Assembly: GCA_030665925.1 (NCBI GenBank)
Contig: DAOUYX010000051.1
Span: forward strand, 1 to 8,979
Length of the DNA stretch: 8,979 bases
Origin: Methanosarcinales archaeon
GTDB lineage: Archaea; Halobacteriota; Syntropharchaeia; Alkanophagales; Methanospirareceae
Reading direction: 5' to 3'
Shown here: positions 1 through 5,667 of the stretch, piece after piece
How positions within the stretch are numbered: position 1 is the stretch's first letter
Layout of the letters: every line of letters begins with the position of its first letter
The notes under the pieces: model-generated
What the model was told of the DNA's origin: nothing
Seen by the model: only the letters and a program-made list of their open reading frames with translations
Databases searched by the model: none
Position numbers and translations under genes: made by a program

Positions 1-1875
1 GATATGTATACCGATGTTGGCGGTGGTGAGACAAAGTCATTTGAGGTTACGGTAACTGTTCCCGAAGGAACGAGAGGCGGCACCTATGAGTTCGAGATAG
101 AGCTGATAGGTGATGGGACAGTGCTCGGGACACAAACGGTCATTATAACAGTGCCTGAAACGCCAACGCCAACCCCCACCTCACCCCTAAGTCCACCACC
201 CACCAAAGAGCCCGAAACTCCTATTGTGTCTCACCTGGAAAACTGCAATCTCTCTATAAAAGAGAACGGAGATACCATAATCAGCTTCTCATTCCGGCTA
301 TCACCAGGAGAAGAAGCAAATTGGCTGGCTAATCGTTTCGAAATTGCCAGAAGTATGGAGATTGCGTTAGAAAAAAGGTTGAGGAAGGATGTAGACGTTC
401 TCAAGATTTCGAGTAGAGAGAACACCTTCATAATACCGGATCTGATCGAACCACAAGATAAAACGTACACCATGCCGGAATTGGATCTGCGAGCACTAGA
501 GCGAGATTTTCAAAAAGCTACTGAAATGGTTACTGACGAGCAAATCCTGGCGATAAGCCTTGTACCGACAACTGCCTCGATTGAATTCCCAGACGCGTAC
601 ACTAAAACGTTTGAGGATACCAAAGTAGTTCCAGAGACTTCTCATACTATCTCGGGAGAGATAGAGCCGTGGATAACGATAATTCATCCACCCTCGGGAG
701 CCGTACTTCAGAATGCTACTACCATCCATGTTAGGGGTAGCGATGCGATAACAAAAGTTTCGCTTTTGATTCAGGGGACGAGGTGGGAAGAAAGACTTGA
801 AGATGACGCATGTCCGTTTGTTTTCGAATGGAACATAAGTGACCCAAATGTAACGGGAGGATCTTATAGGATAGAAGCTACAGGGTTTGTGGGGGAGGAG
901 GAGGCAGAAGCAGAAGCTATAAACGCCTCTACACTTGTGGACGTTAAGAAGCCGGCAGCCCCGATAGCCACCGTGATTATCATTTTGGTAGTCAGTATCA
1001 CTGCGGGCGGAGTCGCGGCAGCAGGAGCTGCTGCATCTGGTATGCACGGTCTTGGTGAGCTAAGGCTCAAGTTCTCTTTCCATCGAAGCGTCTTAGCTGC
1101 AAAGTTCCGCACTTCTATATTGGGTGATTTGCTCCGGATTGCATTTTGTATTCTCGCTCTTTCTGCTGCTTACACACTACAATGCACACTGCTTATGAAA
1201 ACGGTGTCTTTCAACACGCCCTTTTCTGAAGAAGCGATGAGTCTACTGGTGCCAACCTTCGAGGGCTTTGCGCCGAATGCACTTAGTATATTCTATATAA
1301 TAATAGCGCTGGTGGGCACTGTCATCTTGGTTAGAGAAGTTGCGCAGTATTTCTTGGCATGGCTACTGGGCGCAGAAGTCGGGGCGATTATTGATCGTAC
1401 TGCTTCCGTTTTTATGCTCGGTTCAGGAATCTTCGGACATCCTTTTGGATACCCACTGAGGGCTGTTATCTGGGAGGATTTGAGCCCACGAGTAAAAGGC
1501 TTTATCAGTCTCGGAAATATCATGAGTCTGTTCTCATTGTTAGCATTCTTCTATTATCTCTCGTTCGTATGGTATCCTGACGCGTGGTGGGTTATTTGGG
1601 TTGGTGGCGTTGGCATCCCCGCCGTGACGATGACATTGATCTATTCCTTAATCCCCTTTGTGGGTGAAGAAGGCACAGTGATCTATGAATGGAACAGGCT
1701 CCTTGCAATCATATTATTTGTAATTGCGGGATTTATATACCTATCGTTAACCTTTAACTTGTTTGATCCGTTAACGCTCCAATTCAGTATAGGGATGTTT
1801 TCTCTGAGTATTTCCGGGATTATGATAGGCGGTTTGCTCCTATATAAATTTATGGGGTGGATTAATTTAATTTAA
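1..1875 (+). CDS. Surface-exposed membrane protein with an inactive site-2-protease-like (M50) domain, N-terminally partial
   Basis: The frame is open from base 1 and the first Met (base 4) falls inside a domain, so the true start lies upstream. Numbering from that Met, residues 1-50 look like the end of a NEW3/CARDB-type beta domain and 51-73 are a Pro/Thr-rich linker. Residues 75-215 are an unrecognised extracytoplasmic region, and 220-315 resemble a bacterial Ig-like (Big_7-type) domain. A first membrane helix follows at about 320-338, then a basic loop and about six more hydrophobic segments to the C-terminus. The second half follows the order of archaeal M50/site-2 proteases: DLLRIAFCILALSAAYTL, then the helix holding REVAQYFLAWLLGAEV, then LSPRVKGFISLGNIMSL, then LIPFVGEEGTVIYEWNRLL. 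In active relatives these positions read HExxH, SPRExGxISLAGPxxN and PxxPLDGxxxxxWN. Here both zinc histidines are gone (Arg444 and Gln448, Glu445 kept) and PLDG is GEEG. I infer a pseudoprotease that may bind or present membrane proteins. The M50 relation is pattern-based and unconfirmed. Confidence 0.7.
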   Translation, partial: DMYTDVGGGETKSFEVTVTVPEGTRGGTYEFEIELIGDGTVLGTQTVIITVPETPTPTPTSPLSPPPTKEPETPIVSHLENCNLSIKENGDTIISFSFRLSPGEEANWLANRFEIARSMEIALEKRLRKDVDVLKISSRENTFIIPDLIEPQDKTYTMPELDLRALERDFQKATEMVTDEQILAISLVPTTASIEFPDAYTKTFEDTKVVPETSHTISGEIEPWITIIHPPSGAVLQNATTIHVRGSDAITKVSLLIQGTRWEERLEDDACPFVFEWNISDPNVTGGSYRIEATGFVGEEEAEAEAINASTLVDVKKPAAPIATVIIILVVSITAGGVAAAGAAASGMHGLGELRLKFSFHRSVLAAKFRTSILGDLLRIAFCILALSAAYTLQCTLLMKTVSFNTPFSEEAMSLLVPTFEGFAPNALSIFYIIIALVGTVILVREVAQYFLAWLLGAEVGAIIDRTASVFMLGSGIFGHPFGYPLRAVIWEDLSPRVKGFISLGNIMSLFSLLAFFYYLSFVWYPDAWWVIWVGGVGIPAVTMTLIYSLIPFVGEEGTVIYEWNRLLAIILFVIAGFIYLSLTFNLFDPLTLQFSIGMFSLSISGIMIGGLLLYKFMGWINLI

Positions 1876-1913
1876 TCTAACGTAACGTGAGGAGAGCATA
1901 CAATAAAAGAGTT

Positions 1914-1922
1914 AGGAGGTGA
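1914..1922 (+). promoter_or_regulatory. Strong Shine-Dalgarno site for the zinc-ribbon/PH gene
   Basis: AGGAGGTGA is a near-complete complement of the archaeal 16S rRNA 3' tail and lies six bases before the ATG at 1929. It fixes that start. It is the strongest ribosome binding site in the window and suggests the downstream gene is translated independently, although it sits only 53 bases after the upstream stop. Confidence 0.85.
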
Positions 1923-1928
1923 GGAAAA

Positions 1929-2423
1929 ATGGAAAAAAAAGACGTATCGGAAGTGAAATGTGCAAACTGTGGAAAGGTCGTTATTAGTGCAGAAGCCAAC
2001 TTTTGCCCGAACTGTGGAAACCCTCTGCATGTAAAAGAGATAAAAACAAAAGACCCGGTTATCAAAAAGCTTATTAAAAAGGGCGTGATTGCAGAGGACG
2101 AGAAAGTGCTGTATACCGCTCAGCAGAAGAGGTGGTATAAGTTAATCTGGCCGGGTCGGATAATTGTCACTGATGTTCAGGTGATATTCTACACCATAAC
2201 GTGGTTTGGTTACAATCTGGACACGTACGGTTATGATTTCTTTCATAACATCAGCGTTAGACGATGGCTTTTTTCAAGTAGAATCAGTTTCATAACTCGA
2301 CTTGGTGTTGCAAAAATGTGGGGTCTGCCCCATGATGCTGCAAGTGAAGCTATGCAAGCGATTGGCAGAGGCATACGAACTCGGGTTGCATTACAAGAGG
2401 AGCCTTTACATAGAGGGGAATGA
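1929..2423 (+). CDS. Zinc-ribbon protein with a bacterial-type PH-like domain
   Basis: A 164-residue soluble protein. Cys11-x2-Cys14 and Cys26-x2-Cys29 (CANCGK ... CPNCGN) form an N-terminal zinc ribbon. After a Lys-rich linker, residues about 45-155 resemble a bacterial PH-like domain of the YokE/bPH type: an acidic start (AEDEKVLYTAQQKRW), strands such as GRIIVTDVQVIFYT, then the phenylalanine-rich strand region YDFFHNISVRRWLFSSRISF, ending in a helix (HDAASEAMQAIGRGI). There is no signal peptide and no clear membrane helix. Such proteins are usually uncharacterised, and PH-like domains often work at the membrane surface. The gene follows the pseudoprotease-like membrane protein on the same strand after 53 bases, so a joint transcript and a cytoplasmic partner role are plausible but inferred. 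The domain call is from pattern recognition only. Confidence 0.75.
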   Translation: MEKKDVSEVKCANCGKVVISAEANFCPNCGNPLHVKEIKTKDPVIKKLIKKGVIAEDEKVLYTAQQKRWYKLIWPGRIIVTDVQVIFYTITWFGYNLDTYGYDFFHNISVRRWLFSSRISFITRLGVAKMWGLPHDAASEAMQAIGRGIRTRVALQEEPLHRGE

Positions 2424-2643
2424 ATGTCGTAAAACTGCTTCGCAGAGTGTGTATGCATACCGAACCATTTAGAAAGATAGACCTTGTCCACGTTTAGGTA
2501 TACGTAGTGATAAATACATTACAATGTAAAAATGGATAGGACCGCATACTGAAAGGCACTCCGACTACAACCTGCACATATGAAGAAAGGTATCTACGGA
2601 TAATGATAACGAACGATCTACTCACGCGCAATCCAACCGATTT

Positions 2644-2874
2644 TTACCGCTTTAGTTTCGTTCCCGAACAAGTAAAAGCTCCTTGCTTCATCTTTATCCA
2701 CTTTTCTTGATCCGTACCAATCACATTCCCGCACGGGCATTTGACTTCATTTCCTTCTCTCACACTATAATCCTCAACTATCCGGGCTTTCCAGCAATGC
2801 CACAACCTGCCTTTGCCCAGCTTTTGATATCTAAAAACTTTCCGTTGACACCTGGCACATCGTATGGTAATCAT
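2644..2874 (-). CDS. Small cysteine-rich, probably zinc-binding protein of unknown function
   Basis: A 76-residue basic protein that I cannot assign to a named family. It begins MITIRCARCQRKVFRYQKLG and has Cys6-x2-Cys9, Cys27, Cys46-x-Cys48 (CPCGN) and Cys69. The CxxC and CPCG knuckles are typical of small archaeal zinc ribbons, possibly binding nucleic acid or acting as a structural adaptor. The cysteine spacing, balanced composition and consistent codon use favour this frame over the overlapping plus-strand frame at 2683-2949, which is hydrophobic and low in complexity. The ATG at 2874 has only a weak upstream purine tract (AAGG about ten bases away). The gene lies 78 bases downstream of the six-helix membrane protein on the same strand and is convergent with the zinc-ribbon/PH gene. 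Existence of the gene is likely; its function is unknown. Confidence 0.65.
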   Translation of the reverse strand: MITIRCARCQRKVFRYQKLGKGRLWHCWKARIVEDYSVREGNEVKCPCGNVIGTDQEKWIKMKQGAFTCSGTKLKR

Positions 2875-2880
2875 AGCTCG

Positions 2881-2915
2881 TACCTTACTTTACTTTACTT
2901 TACTTTGCCTTACTT
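2881..2915. repeat. Pentanucleotide tandem repeat (TACTT) in the leader of the cysteine-rich gene
   Basis: Four perfect TACTT units run from 2886 to 2905. They are flanked by the one-mismatch unit TACCT (2881-2885), the two-mismatch unit TGCCT (2906-2910) and another perfect TACTT (2911-2915). Read on the minus strand this is an AAGTA repeat ending six bases before the start codon of the gene at 2644-2874. It continues upstream into a purine-rich stretch up to about 2932. Copy-number change here would alter the spacing or sequence of the leader. Confidence 0.85.
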
Positions 2916-2952
2916 TCTCTCCTTCTCTCAAAATAGCTCTAACCGCTAATAA

Positions 2953-3531
2953 TTATAACGATGCTAACGTAATGCAAAAGACAATAATGGTAATATCCAA
3001 TAGAATCACAAACGTTTTTTGAACGGGTGCTTGATATTTGTGCGCTTTCTTTATTTCATTGCGATACATAATTGTTGTCGATATGACGACGAATAGATAC
3101 GCCAAAAAACACCAGAAATAAATAGTTAAAAGAAGATGGTGGATTTCCATATTGGCAATCCCGAGTGCAACAGTTAAACAGCTAAAAGCAAAAAATAAGG
3201 AAATAAAGTGTATTTGCTTTGATTTCTCGTACGGAAATACTATTATTAATATAAAAGAGATACAACCAATTATTCCAATAACTTGGATTAATCCAACATT
3301 TAACGTTAAATATGAGCCAATGTTAACCCACACAAGCGACATCATAATCGCAAAATAAGTTAATCCAGCGCTATATAGTAGCATTGATGTACGATTTTCC
3401 GGGATTGTATATCCTAAATCGCAATAGTAATGCCACCAATAGAGATATTTCTTATGATACGTCAGCATTGCGAGATGACTCAAAAGAAAAAACATAACCA
3501 CACCCGAAATGCCTAAGATTAGTTCACTCAT
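2953..3531 (-). CDS. Six-helix integral membrane protein, DUF998/Frag1-like
   Basis: A 192-residue protein with six predicted membrane helices at about 4-24, 49-70, 80-99, 106-127, 132-155 and 172-190. A polar loop (YYCDLGYTIPENRTS, residues 36-49) follows helix 1. A second conserved-looking stretch, VFPYEKSKQIHFISLFFAF (98-116), sits between helices 3 and 4. The order DLG...PENRTSMLLYSAGL...G...FP...HF.S...AF resembles the DUF998/Frag1-like group, whose role is unknown. The match is by eye and moderate. The gene is clearly poorer in GC than its neighbours: 13 of 60 bases at 3241-3300, against 35 of 60 in asd at 4801-4860. A GAGG about 12 bases before the ATG could serve as ribosome binding site. 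An A/T-rich tract at about 3570-3585 could hold its promoter. Presence of a real membrane protein is well supported; the family is not. Confidence 0.75.
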   Translation of the reverse strand: MSELILGISGVVMFFLLSHLAMLTYHKKYLYWWHYYCDLGYTIPENRTSMLLYSAGLTYFAIMMSLVWVNIGSYLTLNVGLIQVIGIIGCISFILIIVFPYEKSKQIHFISLFFAFSCLTVALGIANMEIHHLLLTIYFWCFLAYLFVVISTTIMYRNEIKKAHKYQAPVQKTFVILLDITIIVFCITLASL

Positions 3532-3603
3532 ACGTCATTCCTCATTTTTCCTGATTAACGGTATTTCCTCTTTTTAATTTTTGGTTGGGAGGGTTGATAA
3601 GTC

Positions 3604-3624
3604 AAACCTTTTAGAAAAAGGTTT
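3604..3624. repeat. Perfect 9-bp hairpin (AAACCTTTT-AGA-AAAAGGTTT)
   Basis: A perfect inverted repeat with 9-bp arms at 3604-3612 and 3616-3624 and a 3-base AGA loop. It lies between the structured element at 3650-3721 and the membrane-protein gene that starts at 3531. On the minus strand it comes after the cgi121 stop, so it may help end transcription or stabilise the 3' end. There is no T-run directly after it, so it is not a textbook terminator. Confidence 0.8.
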
Positions 3625-3649
3625 AATCCAAAACATCTGAGTTTCTTTG

Positions 3650-3721
3650 ATCCAACTTTCTTTTAAGCCCTTTCGGGGCTTGCGGGGTGCGTGGGGCAGA
3701 GCCCCACATAGAAAGTTTGAT
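3650..3721. other. Structured intergenic element: outer stem enclosing two hairpins
   Basis: An outer inverted repeat of 12 positions with one mismatch pairs 3650-3661 with 3710-3721, with AACTTTCT against AGAAAGTT perfectly matched inside it. It encloses two hairpins: AAGCCC (3665-3670) with GGGCTT (3676-3681), and a perfect 7-bp GTGGGGC-AGA-GCCCCAC (3691-3707). The whole could fold as a three-way junction. As minus-strand RNA the first loop reads CGAAA, close to a GNRA-type loop. It starts ten bases past the cgi121 stop, so it would sit in that gene's 3' untranslated region. It may be a terminator or RNA-stabilising structure, or a copy of a dispersed REP/MITE-like repeat. I see no second copy in the window. 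Confidence 0.7.
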
Positions 3722-3731
3722 GTCTGGCCCC

Positions 3732-4286
3732 TTATTTCAATACGTCTAACAACGCAACCCGCTCTAACACCAGCATCTTCAACTTCTGCTCGCCCACCGC
3801 GTTTAGTTCCTCCTCCGTTATCGCAAAAAACTTCTTCAGTTTATCCCTTTTATGCTCATTATGTTCTACGTCCAATTCCAATTCCCGTATCGGCTCCTCC
3901 TTCATCCCTGTCTTTCTCTTCACTTCCTCCGCAACCAGCTCCAAATCTTTCTCTCCTCGTGCATCAACAATAACAATTGCAACTTTTTTATCGCCTTCGG
4001 TCACACCCATTGCCAATGCTCGTTCTATCTGCCTTTTCCCCGCCGCGTATAAAAGAATCTCCAAGCCCAAATCGCTCGTTATGCTCTTTTTCTTCGATAC
4101 TGCTCGTATCGCCTTCGTCACTGCGGAGGTTATGTGCTCCTCACCCGCGATCAGCACTGCGTCCATGGCTTGTATGGTTACGGCGTAGTTTTTACTAATC
4201 TCCCGCAATACAGCGAGGAAATCCTCTACCGCTGCTATACTCACGGTACCAGCAATTATCTTGCAATTCGATTTTGGACTGTTCAT
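3732..4286 (-). CDS. cgi121: KEOPS complex subunit Cgi121
   Basis: Cgi121 is the tRNA-binding subunit of KEOPS, which with Sua5 makes the N6-threonylcarbamoyl (t6A) modification at A37 of ANN-decoding tRNAs. It contacts Bud32 and helps recruit tRNA through the 3' CCA end. The 184-residue protein shows the family pattern: an N-terminal strand plus helix (IAGTVSIAAVEDFLAVL), a central AVLIAGEEHITSAVTKAIRA, and the hallmark LEILLYAAGKRQIERALAMG at residues 75-94, followed by the strand KVAIVIVD (101-108). The C-terminal helix ending LKMLVLERVALLDVLK is typical of archaeal members. The ATG at 4286 has no clear Shine-Dalgarno site. It begins 14 bases after the asd stop on the same strand, so translation probably depends on the upstream gene. 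Other KEOPS genes (kae1, bud32, pcc1) are not in the window, as is common in archaea. Confidence 0.88.
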   Translation of the reverse strand: MNSPKSNCKIIAGTVSIAAVEDFLAVLREISKNYAVTIQAMDAVLIAGEEHITSAVTKAIRAVSKKKSITSDLGLEILLYAAGKRQIERALAMGVTEGDKKVAIVIVDARGEKDLELVAEEVKRKTGMKEEPIRELELDVEHNEHKRDKLKKFFAITEEELNAVGEQKLKMLVLERVALLDVLK

Positions 4287-4300
4287 CAGCGATTTTTGTG

Positions 4301-5362
4301 TTATATGTATCTCTGTTCCATCAACACTTCCGCATTTAATATGGACGCACCGGAGGCACCCCTTATTGTATTGTGACCCTGTACAATATACTTTATCTCG
4401 TTTTCCATTCTCCCAGCCCTTATTCGCCCTACCGACACGCTCATTCCGTTGCCTGCATCCCGATCCAACTTCGGTTGTGGTCTATCCTGCTCCTCCCGCA
4501 CTATTATCGGCTTCTCAGGGGCGAAAGGCGTTTTTATATCGCTGGTAAAGTTCTTAAACGCTTCTTTTATCTCATCAGCACTCACGCCTTCTTCGACGTT
4601 CACCCACATCGCTTCTGTATGACCATCCATTACCGGAACGCGATGGCACGAAGCGCATACAGTGAATGGTGCATTTTTTATCTCGTTTCCTTCCAGCGTG
4701 CCGAGAATCTTGAGGGGCTCGCTCTCCATCTTCTCCTCCTCTCGCCCTATAAACGGTATCACATTATCTATTATTGCCATTGACGGCACACCCGCATACC
4801 CGGCACCCGATACCGCCTGCATCGTTGAGACGTGCACCGCTTTTATCCCATAGCGCATCAACGGCTTCAAACTTAACGTCATAACGATCGCCGAGCAGTT
4901 AGGATTCGTTATAATGAATCCGTCCCAGCCCCTCCGTGACTTTTGCTCCTCGATCAGTGCTAAATGGTCAGCATTTATCTCAGGAATAACCAGAGGGACG
5001 TCCTTTTCCATTCTGTGCACCGCAACGTTACTGGAAACCGCACAGCCAGCCCGTGCACATCTCTTCTCCACTTCGCTTGCTATTTCTCCCGGCAATGCAG
5101 AGAACATAATCGCGATGTCTTCGTTCTCTGAAGTGCCAACGTCATCCAGCGATTTTACCACCATTTCCGCAGCTTCATCAGGCATCTCAGAAGGTAAGAA
5201 CCACTTAGCCACCTCTTTGTACTTCTTACCCGCACTCCTCTCCGAAGCAAACAGCGCGCCAAGCTCAAACCACGGATGACCGTCCAGGAGCTGCACGAAC
5301 CGCTGCCCCACGCTTCCCGTTGCACCCAGAATTCCCACTTTTCGTTTTCTCATAAGCCCCAT
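4301..5362 (-). CDS. asd: Aspartate-semialdehyde dehydrogenase
   Basis: Converts L-aspartyl-4-phosphate and NADPH to L-aspartate-4-semialdehyde, the branch-point intermediate for threonine, methionine, isoleucine and lysine. The 353 residues match the usual length of archaeal enzymes. The N-terminal Rossmann motif is GATGSVG (residues 13-19). The catalytic cysteine is Cys156 in ITNPNCSAIV. The substrate/catalytic segment RVPVMDGHTEAMWV (241-254) carries the likely general-base His248. The GAGYAGVPSMAI loop (187-198) and the C-terminal GMSVSVGRIR (306-315) also match the archaeal/fungal-type family. The ATG at 5362 is chosen because a GAAGG (5371-5375 on the plus strand) lies eight bases upstream; the in-frame ATG at 5353 is a less well placed alternative. 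The gene leads an operon with cgi121 and is divergent from the L40e gene. It looks intact. Confidence 0.96.
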   Translation of the reverse strand: MGLMRKRKVGILGATGSVGQRFVQLLDGHPWFELGALFASERSAGKKYKEVAKWFLPSEMPDEAAEMVVKSLDDVGTSENEDIAIMFSALPGEIASEVEKRCARAGCAVSSNVAVHRMEKDVPLVIPEINADHLALIEEQKSRRGWDGFIITNPNCSAIVMTLSLKPLMRYGIKAVHVSTMQAVSGAGYAGVPSMAIIDNVIPFIGREEEKMESEPLKILGTLEGNEIKNAPFTVCASCHRVPVMDGHTEAMWVNVEEGVSADEIKEAFKNFTSDIKTPFAPEKPIIVREEQDRPQPKLDRDAGNGMSVSVGRIRAGRMENEIKYIVQGHNTIRGASGASILNAEVLMEQRYI

Positions 5363-5380
5363 CCATAAATCCTTCTTCTG

Positions 5381-5394
5381 AAAAGGATTTAAAT
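5381..5394. promoter_or_regulatory. Candidate archaeal promoter (BRE/TATA) between asd and the L40e gene
   Basis: AAAAGGATTTAAAT contains the palindrome ATTTAAAT (5387-5394). On the plus strand a purine-rich BRE-like stretch precedes it, and a start about 25-27 bases on would give the L40e mRNA a leader of roughly 40 bases. On the minus strand the same box lies about 25 bases from the asd ATG, which would give a near-leaderless transcript that conflicts with the GAAGG site. A separate box further upstream is therefore possible for asd. Assigned by eye only. Confidence 0.4.
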
Positions 5395-5440
5395 GTTAAA
5401 GGTTTTTATGCAGGTATTTAGAGTAGATATATGTATAAAG

Positions 5441-5446
5441 GGTGAT
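5441..5446 (+). promoter_or_regulatory. Ribosome binding site for the L40e gene
   Basis: GGTGAT complements the archaeal 16S rRNA tail and ends eight bases before the ATG at 5455. It supports this short gene and its start. Confidence 0.75.
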
Positions 5447-5454
5447 AAACAGTA

Positions 5455-5601
5455 ATGGCAAGATTTCCAGAAGCTGAAGCAAGGCTCTTCCGGGTGAAAA
5501 TATGCATGGATTGTAATGCACGAAATGCAATGAGGGCGAAGCGGTGCCGGAAATGCAACTCGGATAACTTGCGGCTGAAATCCACGCATAGGGGCAAATA
5601 A
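5455..5601 (+). CDS. rpl40e: Large-subunit ribosomal protein L40e (eL40)
   Basis: A 48-residue zinc-finger ribosomal protein of the archaeal/eukaryotic 50S/60S subunit. In eukaryotes it is made as a ubiquitin fusion; here it stands alone, as usual in archaea. It starts MARFPEAEARLF, the conserved archaeal N-terminus, and carries Cys17-x2-Cys20 and Cys31-x2-Cys34 (ICMDCNARNAMRAKRCRKCN), followed by a basic tail. It has a good ribosome binding site (GGTGAT) and a candidate TATA box upstream. Longer minus-strand open frames over the same bases (5389-5645) are shadows with no family resemblance. It is divergent from asd and 66 bases upstream of cooC on the same strand. It is a firm marker that the window is archaeal. 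Confidence 0.95.
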   Translation: MARFPEAEARLFRVKICMDCNARNAMRAKRCRKCNSDNLRLKSTHRGK

Positions 5602-5606
5602 ATAAA

Positions 5607-5646
5607 CGCTCGCTCGCTTGTTTGGCTTGGTTGGCACTCACTCACT
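5607..5646. repeat. Tandem tetranucleotide cluster between the L40e gene and cooC
   Basis: Three CGCT units (5607-5618), three TTGG units (5622-5625, 5627-5630, 5631-5634) and three CACT units (5635-5646) follow each other in 40 bases. The tract ends 21 bases before the cooC start. It has no coding potential and no obvious hairpin. It could arise by strand slippage and may affect read-through or cooC translation. Confidence 0.75.
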
Positions 5647-5667
5647 GCGGGAGTATTAATCCAATCT

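Noticed and set aside
496..1112. Minus-strand open frames inside the first gene
   Set aside because: They are antisense to the continuous domain-bearing frame and contain no recognisable protein features.
2424..2643. Possible RNA gene or terminator in the convergent intergenic region
   Set aside because: It has only a 10-bp palindrome (GTATGCATAC, 2451-2460), a 4-bp hairpin at 2436-2446 and a 6-bp inverted repeat near 2517-2530. I could find no tRNA-like fold, long stem or T-run after a stem.
2683..2949. Plus-strand 88-codon frame opposite the cysteine-rich gene
   Set aside because: Its C-terminal part encodes the TACTT repeat and the rest is the antisense of a frame with ordered CxxC motifs. 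It has no motif of its own.
4373..5279. Plus-strand open frames of 63-136 codons over asd
   Set aside because: They lie entirely antisense to a well-supported asd gene, have no recognisable motifs and are skewed in composition as expected for reverse-strand shadows.
5389..5645. Three overlapping minus-strand open frames of 75-82 codons
   Set aside because: They cover the L40e gene, which has a clear family sequence, zinc cysteines and ribosome binding site. The frames share no family features.
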